A DNA stretch of 64,000 nt from Sorex araneus (Eukaryota > Chordata > Mammalia > Eulipotyphla > Soricidae): positions 80,297,974 to 80,361,973 of the forward strand of contig NC_073305.1 in NCBI RefSeq assembly GCF_027595985.1. The letters run 5' to 3'. Below the pieces are notes generated by a model. That model was given only the letters and a program-made list of their open reading frames with translations. It had not been told where the DNA came from and searched no databases. Positions 57,222 to 64,000 of the stretch are shown here, one piece after another (the stretch's first letter is position 1; every line of letters begins with the position of its first letter). The position numbers and the translations under genes were made by a program.

Positions 57222-57385
57222 CTGGCAGTGGGCACCAATCTTTGGCTCACAAATAATCTTGGAAGCTTGTTCAAAGAGCATATGTGAACCTCACCCATGA
57301 AGAGTCTCTATCAGGGAAACTAAAATGGTTTCCAAGAAGCATAATTTTTAACAACTCCTGAGGGTATTGATGGTGTTGATGAAGA
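57222..57385 (+). mobile_element. MER5A-like hAT-Charlie MITE
   Basis: GGCAGTGGGCACCAATCTTT, GGAAGCTTGTTCAAAGAGCA, AGAAGCATAATTTTTAACAA and CTCCTGAGGGTATTGATGG follow the order of the MER5A consensus (start CAGTGG, middle CTTGTTAAAA, then AACAAGTTCCCAGG). It is an ancient nonautonomous DNA transposon. Confidence 0.65.
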
Positions 57386-57664
57386 CTCAGCATGGAGAAA
57401 CTCTCATCCAGAAGTTTAGAAAATTTCACAGAAAGTTTCCCAAAGAACAATACCCTTGTCAACAGAGTGCCCATTTGTCAATGTCTTGCCACCACTGTGA
57501 AAGTTTCAACTCTCTAGATCTCAATTGTAATACATGCCATATGAATGGACTGGTCTACAGATTCTCCTTCAGTTCTACAGCCTAGGATTTAAGCTTATTA
57601 ATAAAATAAGATCACATAAACATTTTTGATGTCAGAGACTGCTGATTCTTCATTTAACTTTACC

Positions 57665-57810
57665 CTTCCCAATTAACCCTGTGAAATGAATGCATTTTCA
57701 ATCTCATTTTCTAGGGAAAGAACTAATGCTCGGAAAGACCAAGTGACTTGCTCATCAAACAACTAAAGGATTGCTAAAATCAGGAATACCCACAGGGTAG
57801 CTCTAGACTT
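57665..57810 (-). mobile_element. MIR fragment
   Basis: TCATTTTCTAGGGAAAGAAC, CTCGGAAAGACCAAGTGACT and TTGCTCATCAAACAACTAAA preserve the minus-strand MIR order. Confidence 0.75.
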
Positions 57811-57837
57811 TCTCCAGCCCTTGCTTTCCTTTTGTTG

Positions 57838-58002
57838 TTGTTGAAGTGCTCTGCAGGTTACATGCTTGGTGTTGGTGTTCCTAGATTTGGTTGTAACATC
57901 ACACAGCAGAACTGAGGCTATCATTCAACAGTGATGTGGAGACCAGTGTGCAGCCTCACTCATGCAAGGAAGGTGCCCTATCATTGAAATGCATTCACAG
58001 GG
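57838..58002 (-). mobile_element. Degenerate SOR-like SINE
   Basis: CATGCTTGGTGTTGGTGTTC, GGAGACCAGTGTGCAGCCTC and AAGGTGCCCTATCATTGAAA resemble a decayed minus-strand SINE ending at the head near GCATTCACAGGGCC. Confidence 0.4.
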
Positions 58003-58482
58003 CCTGAGAGTTCCTATTTGCCAGACTACCTGTCCTACAAACTGTAAATGTTTCTGAGTTTATAAAAAGGCAGTGTTGGTATGGATTTCACTTACTGGTG
58101 ATGAACATGAGATATGATTGCTCTTTATTTTGAAATAGCATTGCCACTGATAGAAGCTATGTGAGAAAGTTAGCCAAAACTGGCACTGCCACAAGGAAAA
58201 AAGGTGGAAGTATGCCCAAGAGTGACATGTGGGTCAAGTAATGGGGAGAATGGCTGACCATTGTCTCCCCAGTGGTCTACAGGTGATATTGAAGAAGAGA
58301 TGTGGGCTAAAATGTGGGAACAAAAAGTGAGAGTTTGAATGAATAGAAAGTGTAGGAATTGTTGACTACCAAAGCTGTTCCCCTTACCCCTTTGCAATCC
58401 GAGGTGATGGAGATAATTTTTCTGATTCACCTTTAGTCAATTTTCCAGCAACTCAGTTAAACTTTTAAGACATAAATGGAGA

Positions 58483-58560
58483 AGCCTAGAAATAGCTCAG
58501 TGATAGAAATGAGGCTCTGGATTCAATCCCTGATACTGCACACATGAACCAGTCAAGATC
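58483..58560 (+). mobile_element. ID-like (tRNA-Ala-type) SINE
   Basis: AAATAGCTCAGTGATAGAAA (A-box region) and GGATTCAATCCCTGATACTG (B-box region) have tRNA spacing. A tail is lacking. Confidence 0.6.
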
Positions 58561-59179
58561 CTGGAAGCTTTGCTATTTGAAACCCCTGTCACCCTAAAAA
58601 TAGTTTGTAACTTCTAGCACACTCCAGCCCAGTATGTGTGAGCAACACAACTGATGTGTGAGACCCCCAGAAAATACCATAATCAAGAATGTGTGCAATA
58701 CCAGTCAAGCAAGGGAAGAAAAATGAATATACATGGAATTTCCACTAAGGGAAGTTGGAAAACATTTTCCTCCATAATTAAAAATATAGAAAGTGATGTA
58801 TGAGAAAAATATTTCCCTGCCTTTTGTGTGGAGGTGCTATGGTATTAAGATGTGATGTTTAGACCTTGTTAACCATATGTTGAAGGGAAGGTTATAAAAT
58901 CATGGAAATGCCAACACAATTACTTCTGTATTCCCAGAACTTCTGAACTAGTCCTAGAACTAACTCTTTTATTATTGTGTTTATGTAAGATAATGTAGTA
59001 CTTTTATCACCTGAGGTCACTGACAGCATCCTGTTGGCACTACCAAAAACATCGCAACTGATAGGCATCATATAGAAAGTAAAGGACTTTAGCAAAATAA
59101 TTCTGCTAAGAATTATCAACAGTATTGTGCTATAATATAAATTATTTAGTCTAATTATATTTTTTAATGGACCAGTTAT

Positions 59180-59330
59180 TAAATTAGAGAGCCTGAGTGT
59201 GAGTTCCAACCCTGAAGTAGAGGACCTCATAAAAGTCATTCTCTTGAATCTCAGTCTCCTCACTCAGTCTCCTCATCTGAGAAAAATTACATAATCTCTT
59301 CCAAACTTGAAGTGAATAAAATAATATAGT
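59180..59330 (+). mobile_element. MIR fragment
   Basis: GAGTTCCAACCCTGAAGTAG, then CTTGAATCTCAGTCTCCTCA and ATCTGAGAAAAATTACATAA follow plus-strand MIR order. A short CTCAGTCTCCTCA segment is duplicated at 59249-59276. Confidence 0.55.
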
Positions 59331-59518
59331 CATGGCACCCATTCAACTTTCAGCATCAATTGGCTCTAGAAGATAGAAATAGATGGGTTGGTATTGATAA
59401 CAGAAAATAATTGTCATTTTCGATTGCCACTGTATCACAAACTTTAGGTATATTCTTTTATTCAATCCCAATGGAGACAACAACTGTTAAAATTCTACTT
59501 CCACTTATTCTTCTTCTT

Positions 59519-60145
59519 CATCTCTTGCCCCTGCGCCTGGCTGTCTTCACCGGGGCCCCTAGAAGGGGGTGAGTTGAGTTTCCCTCCCCGCCCCAAGCAG
59601 AGCCTCTGCAGCCGAAGACCTCCAGAACCCAGCCACAGCCATGCTCAAGGCTCTCCACACGTTCGGACAAGTCTCACGCATGAAGGAACTGGCAGAGAAA
59701 CCCAGCTGTGCGGGACTCGGGGCTCAGATCTCCAAACCTGCTCTGATTGGGACAGGGCCTCTACCGCCCAGATCCCCCATTTCCAGTAGCTAGGCAGTCA
59801 CACCCAGAAACTGCCCCCAGCGCTGTGTAAGCCCATCAATGGCCAACATCCAGAGACTATAAAACTAAGCTCCGAGACATCTTATAGCCTAGTTCTTTCT
59901 CTCAGAGTACCTGGAAAGCTGCCAAGAGTTTTCTGCCCACATGGGAGAGCCTGGCAAGCTCCCCATGGCATATTATATGTCAAAACCCAGTAACAATAAT
60001 GGGTCTCATTCCCCTGACCCTGAAAGAGCCTCCAATACGGCATCGTTGGGAAGAACGAGTAAAGAGAGGCTTCTAAAATCTCAAGGTTGGGATGAATGGA
60101 GACGTTACTGAGACAACTCGAGAAAATCGGTGATTAATAGGATGG

Positions 60146-60180
<35 letters not shown>
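59519..60180 (+). mobile_element. Long class C repeat with (GAT)n tail
   Basis: It aligns over its length with the complete copy at 23954-24492: GC-rich head (CCGGGGCCCCT at 59550), CACACGTTCGGACAAGTCTC, ATGGCCAACATCCAGAGACT, the body GGCAAGCTCCCCATGGCATA, the 3' domain GAGCCTCCAATACGGCATCG and AATGGAGACGTTACTGAG, then a GATGAT tail of about 40 bases. It contains roughly 115 extra bases (about 59710-59825) that the other copy lacks. It has no coding capacity. A TATAAAA motif sits at 59859. The target-site duplication is not clear. Confidence 0.85.
60140..60180. repeat. (GAT)n microsatellite, tail of class C
   Basis: A GATGAT run follows directly on the last bases of the element, GTGATTAATAGGATG. 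Confidence 0.97.
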
Positions 60181-60182
<2 letters not shown>

Positions 60183-60184
60183 AA

Positions 60185-61420
60185 TGATCTCCTTCTACTC
60201 CTTTCAGGATCATCATTCTTCTAGGTCTACACTCTAGAAGGTGGGGAGATGGTAGGAAGTGGCATATGAGGATTCCAAGGTGATGGAATTGGGTTTTGCC
60301 CATCTAAATCTGAACTCCAGGCTGTAATATGTCAACAACTTGCACCAGCATCTCCAAATCTCCTTCTTCAGAGGAATGAATTACCTTTCTTTCGTTATTC
60401 TTGCTTGCTAACAATCACAGCTTCTGTGGTTGTTATTAACAATATTCCTGCCACACACTCTGAAGGAGGGGAAAGTGTAATGCTCTGTGTGTCTCAGGAG
60501 AGGCCTAGGTTTCCACCTGACATATCCAAAGCATCCATTCCAACATCTATATGGACCCCACTTAATGAGGTTATTAGCCAGCTCCCCATGGTCGTAACAA
60601 GGGGTCTCATTAGGAAAAGTTTCCCATCCCTGAGGAATTCTCTGCAGGATGATGGACAAAATTGTTGGCAGTGGGAGGTCTGGAGAAAGATGTGGGGTTC
60701 TTCTTATGTGGAAAAAAATCATCTGAGCAGGTACACGGTCTTTTCCACTTCTCTGTGAGGACCACCCACAAGTCGAGTACAGTGGAACAGGGAGGGAAAG
60801 AGGCCATGTGTTTTCACTTAGGTGTGGGTCGTTCAATTGTGTAAGTGTCACTGCCTACATTGTTTCAGCCCCATGTGGCCCTGGATTCTGAACAGTGGCT
60901 CAGACTCCTTCATACTATTTTTGATCATCTGCGTATTCTTTTTAATAAAAATTTAAAATTAAAAAAAATCACAGAAGCTAAATTCAGACAGAGTCATTTC
61001 TGCACCCTTATTTACTGGGCTGTCATTTCCCAAGTTCACCAAATTAGCTAAAGACACAGCTAGGCTTGGAACCTGGAGCAGCCACCAGCCAGAGCAGAAA
61101 GAGGTAGCTGTGTATACCTCGCCTACACGCTGCTTCCTTCTAGGTACAGAGCATTAGCATTGCCCGCTGCACTCAGAGGGAGACTCAGCATTGTTTGTTC
61201 TGTTTCAACTGGATAAATCGTCCTCATGTTTGCTCACAGGGCACCTGCACTTGGGCATCTCCCCTTACAGATGCGTAAGGCCCAACGTCACAGAATCAAT
61301 ATCAGCTTTTTTTTCCCCCACACTCCCTCAGGCTAGTCTGATATTTGAACTGATCCAAAGTGCCTTGGAGCAGAGATGTGGGAGAGGAGGGATGCTGGTG
61401 GTGCGGGGAGGCTGCATATA
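60185..61420. other. Unique DNA, nothing recognised
   Basis: ORFs up to 147 codons overlap on both strands around 60405-60850. None shows a domain or signal peptide. A short A-rich stretch lies near 60940-60967. Confidence 0.45.
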
Positions 61421-61423
61421 TGG

Positions 61424-61488
61424 CCTAGAGGCAGAAGATTAGGGGTTCTAGCCTTGACACAGCAAAATAAACAAAAATAATAATTTTT
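61424..61488 (+). mobile_element. ID-like SINE fragment, target of the next insertion
   Basis: GGGGTTCTAGCCTTGACACA resembles a decayed B box and is followed by an A-rich tail (AAAATAAACAAAAATAATAA). The chimeric element inserted at the end of this tail. Confidence 0.45.
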
Positions 61489-62467
61489 AAAAAGTGTTCC
61501 AGGCTCCGGCCGAGATTCGACCCGGGTGGCCATGCCTCTGCACAGCCGCAGGAATGCCGAACGAGCAGGAACCAGAGGCAGCTATAAGACTTGGGGTTCT
61601 GGAGAGTGCTTGCAACCATGTATCCAGACTATGAACTAAGCTTTTGCCCCACGCCGGCTAATGGAGGAAATATCCTTCTCCCTTGGTCTCTCCTCCCTCC
61701 CGGGGGAGAAGGCGTGGTGTCCGACATTTTATGGGTCCTTTGAGCAGGTATGAACTTTGTGGCGCGGAAAAAAAAAATGTGTGCTTTGAACTTGAAACCG
61801 GGACACATGGGCAGGCTCGGGCCGGGGCCGGAACTCGGGCTCCGGCCGAGATTCGACCCGGGTGGCCATGCCTCTGCACAGCCGCGGTAATGCCGAACGA
61901 GCAGGAACCAGAGGCAGCTATAAGACTTGGGGTTCCAGAGAGTGCTTGCAACCACGTACCCAGACTGTGAACTAAGCTTTTGCTCCATGCTGCTCCAGGA
62001 AAGGAAATGATTCAATTTCCAACTTTAATCTCCCTGGATTTAATTACTAAAATACAGAAATTGTAATTGATTTTTTATCTATTCATTCTCATCAGTGGAA
62101 AACTCAATATCAAATATTTCCTTGTCAATAGGGCTGTATTCTTGGGGGATAAATTCCAACAAAAATAGTGAGTCTGTGTTGAAACTCCAACAACAATAGT
62201 GAGTTTTGTGTTGAAATATGGAATGTAATCAAGGTAAAGAGAAGAGTGAAATTTATCAGTTACCCAGGCGGGGGTGGTGGGTGGGAGTAGGAGGCATACT
62301 GGGGTTTTTGGTGGTGGAATATGGGCACTGGTGAAGGGACGGGTGTTTGAACATTGTATAACTGAGACATAAGCCTGAGAACTTTGTAACTTTTCACATG
62401 GTGATTCAATAAAATAAATAAAAATAAAATAAAATACTATCCTTCTTTAAAAAAAAAAGTGTTCCAG
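61489..62467 (+). mobile_element. Chimeric retroposon: GC-rich direct repeats joined to an L1-like 3' end
   Basis: AAAAAGTGTTCCAG is perfectly repeated at 61489-61502 and 62454-62467. The approximately 950 bp between contains two copies of a GC- and CpG-rich segment (61502-61655 and 61838-61991, about 95% identical over the first 145 bases, period 336), about 260 bp of AT-rich sequence, and then an L1-type 3' UTR end from about 62258 (GGTGGTGGAATATGGGCACT, ACATGGTGATTCAATAAAAT, A-rich tail). It has no ORF of interest. It looks like L1 5' UTR promoter monomers joined to the L1 3' end, that is, an internally deleted or spliced copy. The monomer assignment is inference. Confidence 0.8.
61502..61991 (+). 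repeat. 336 bp-period GC-rich repeat, 1.5 units
   Basis: Each copy begins GGCTCCGGCCGAGATTCGAC and contains GCACAGCCGC, CCGAACGAGCAGGAACC and GCAGCTATAAGACTTGGGG. The interval between holds CCTCCCGGGGGAGAAGGCG and an A run at 61770-61779. CpG density is far above the window's average, which points to a recent, little-decayed sequence. Confidence 0.95.
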
Positions 62468-63485
62468 TAGAGCATGCCTCTTCTGGTTTTGTGGTGGGGC
62501 AGTTTCTGGTGGGAATCCTGTTTGTTTCTCAAAGACTTGAGGGACCCTAATACTACTTCACTGTGGTCCATTGGCTTTCCACACACCCTTTGGGGGAAGC
62601 AGCTTTCTGAGGACCTGAGGTGCAGGCTGAGGAGAGCACTGGGGATGCCGAGGAAGTCTTCTCACTGAGAGCCAGCATTTGAAGCCTGGCTTTGAATTCC
62701 AGTTCCCGTTGGAAGGCAAAACTGCCTTGTGGGGACAGTACACCCCATAACTCTTCACAGTTCTACTGCTCTAATTTGTACCTGGAACTTTCCCAACTCC
62801 CAGCCTTAGAGACTAACCATATGAGAACACTTGGATCTCAGAGGACGAAGGAGGAACTGGACTGGGTTGTGGAGGAAAGGAATAAACAGAGAAGCTCAAG
62901 GACTGAACTTGGACTTGAACCACATGAGTCTGAATTCAGGGCTTTTTCATATTCAGGCTGGCCAAAGCCAAGGCAGGACTCCCAGTCATCATCAAGAAGG
63001 GAGAAGAGATACAGCTGAGCAGAGAGCTGCCATGCCGGGGCATTTGCAGAAGGTATGGGGGTTGGTGACTGTGGGTGGCACAAGAGCCCGGCACCGATAT
63101 TTCCATTGCTTCCTGATGAGGCCAAGGGAACCGGGCCTTCCCAGGGCAATTCCAGCCCAGCTCATTTGTGCATGTTTTACAATGGTGTTGATAAAATCCC
63201 CATGGAGCCCTGGAGCATGTGTGAGGAGTTCCCACCAGAAATCTAAACAACGCCCTGGTGTTGCTGACAGCTTAATAATGTGACAAAGTTCAGCTCGTTC
63301 AATGACAGGGACAGGAATGCAGCTGGGCTGGTCTGACCTAGAGCTTTAAAAATACCCCTCTCCCCAACTCCGACCCCATCTTTGACAAATAACCTTTTCT
63401 TAGTCTCCTTGAAGGTACCAGACAGAACCAAGTGCCACGTAGGGGCCACATGCCACCGTTAAAATGTTAAATGGAGTGGCAGGGG
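62468..63485. other. Unique DNA, nothing recognised
   Basis: Moderately GC-rich. A 150-codon ORF (62831-63283) overlaps open frames on the other strand and shows no family resemblance. Confidence 0.45.
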
Positions 63486-63489
63486 CCAC

Positions 63490-63930
63490 CAGAGTCACTT
63501 GGGGCTGACATTTATCTTTATTATTATTAATAACAATAATGCATAGATTGCTTTTTGGTGCATTCCAGAGTTTTTTGCTCTCCTAAATCACAAGGCTGTA
63601 CATCAGCAGGTCCGATAAATTACCCCATGAACCCAAATTCAATGCAGCTGTCAGGCCGGATCTGAGAGAAGCAGAGTTAGTTTAATTGAGCTGCAGCAGG
63701 GAACCGACGGGCGTTGCCCAGAAAATCAGAATAATAGCAGTGTTGCTGGTGACATTTCAAGAGCTAGACGTGAACTGCTAGCTTCAGCTTTAATTTTACA
63801 AGAGGGACTAGGGGGATGAGGGGGTGGAGGGGAGACGGGTGCAGGGAAAAATCCAGACTTCAACAAATATTTAAACTCTGAGCTTTTTTTTTCAGCCTCA
63901 AAGCCAGTACAGACAATGAGTTCCACATTT
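63490..63930. other. Candidate conserved noncoding regulatory element
   Basis: Repeat-free sequence dense in motifs typical of developmental enhancers: ATTATTATTAATAACAATAA (SOX/homeodomain-like) with AATGCAT (octamer-like) just after it, TTTAATTGAGCTGCAGC near 63682 and GCTTTAATTTTACA near 63786. No credible ORF is present. The call rests on appearance only and needs an alignment to other mammals. Confidence 0.4.
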
Positions 63931-64000
63931 AGAATGTCAGTTGAAGGAATTCCGTTTTTCCTTCTTTCTCTAGCTTCTTCTCATTTCTTCTGTTTGCTCC

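Noticed and set aside
60140-60180. CRISPR-like or other spaced repeat array
   Set aside because: It is a continuous GAT microsatellite at a retroposon tail without spacers.
60408-60851. 147-codon minus-strand ORF
   Set aside because: Low-complexity composition without a recognised family, overlapped by open plus-strand frames.
61502-61991. LTRs of an endogenous retrovirus
   Set aside because: The two copies are only 336 bases apart, lack TG...CA ends and a primer-binding site between them, and are enclosed with an L1-type A-rich end in one 14 bp duplication. LTR elements duplicate 4-6 bases.
62831-63283. 150-codon ORF with overlapping minus-strand ORFs
   Set aside because: No signal peptide, domain or exon-like boundaries. 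Several frames are open at once.

Overview
This is 64 kb of ordinary mammalian nuclear DNA with no bacterial, plasmid or phage features and no intact protein-coding gene. No stretch reads as an exon with convincing protein homology and flanking splice sites. The window is therefore intergenic or deep-intronic. The repeats identify the organism. About twenty-five copies of a tRNA-derived SINE (head motifs TAGCACAGCGGGTAGGGC and GGTTCGATTCC, tail CCCAAAAAGCAAAAA) match what I know as the SOR family of shrews. The L1 3' ends are also of one consistent type. I infer a shrew of the genus Sorex (family Soricidae), without a database search.

Four repeat layers can be separated. (1) Old shared mammalian repeats: MIR fragments and two hAT-Charlie-type DNA transposon relics. 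(2) tRNA-headed SINEs. Class A (SOR) has an A-rich tail. Class B has the same tRNA head but a different body ending in short tandem motifs such as ACAGTG, CTACAGTG or GAT. Class C is a longer repeat of about 540-660 bp that shares the 3' end of B. A few old copies resemble tRNA-Ala/ID-type SINEs. (3) 5'-truncated L1 copies, six of them recent enough to discuss individually and most with readable target-site duplications. (4) Microsatellites, including a roughly 500 bp GGAA tract and a 300 bp GA-rich tract.

Layout: 1-4 kb is mostly unique DNA. 4.6-6.6 kb holds an L1, a SOR and a histone H3.1-like retropseudogene inserted inside a B/C-type SINE. 7.3-15.1 kb is unique DNA with scattered SINEs and MIRs, ending in the GA tract. 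15.8-20.7 kb is a nest of L1 and SINE insertions. 23.7-24.6 kb has a B element next to a complete class C element. 26-33.5 kb alternates MIR and SOR and ends in a 1.07 kb L1. 34-42 kb is mostly unique, with one candidate conserved noncoding block. 43.2-43.7 kb holds a class C/B insertion whose structure looks like twin priming. 46-51 kb contains old SINEs and the GGAA tract. 53-54 kb is another L1. 59.5-62.5 kb holds a second long class C element and a chimeric element: two GC-rich direct repeats joined to an L1-like 3' end and enclosed by one 14 bp target-site duplication. The last kilobase looks like a candidate conserved regulatory element.

The most interesting material is the retroposon biology: the chimeric monomer/L1-tail element at 61.5-62.5 kb, the B/C family with non-poly(A) tails, and the probable twin-primed insertion at 43.2-43.7 kb.
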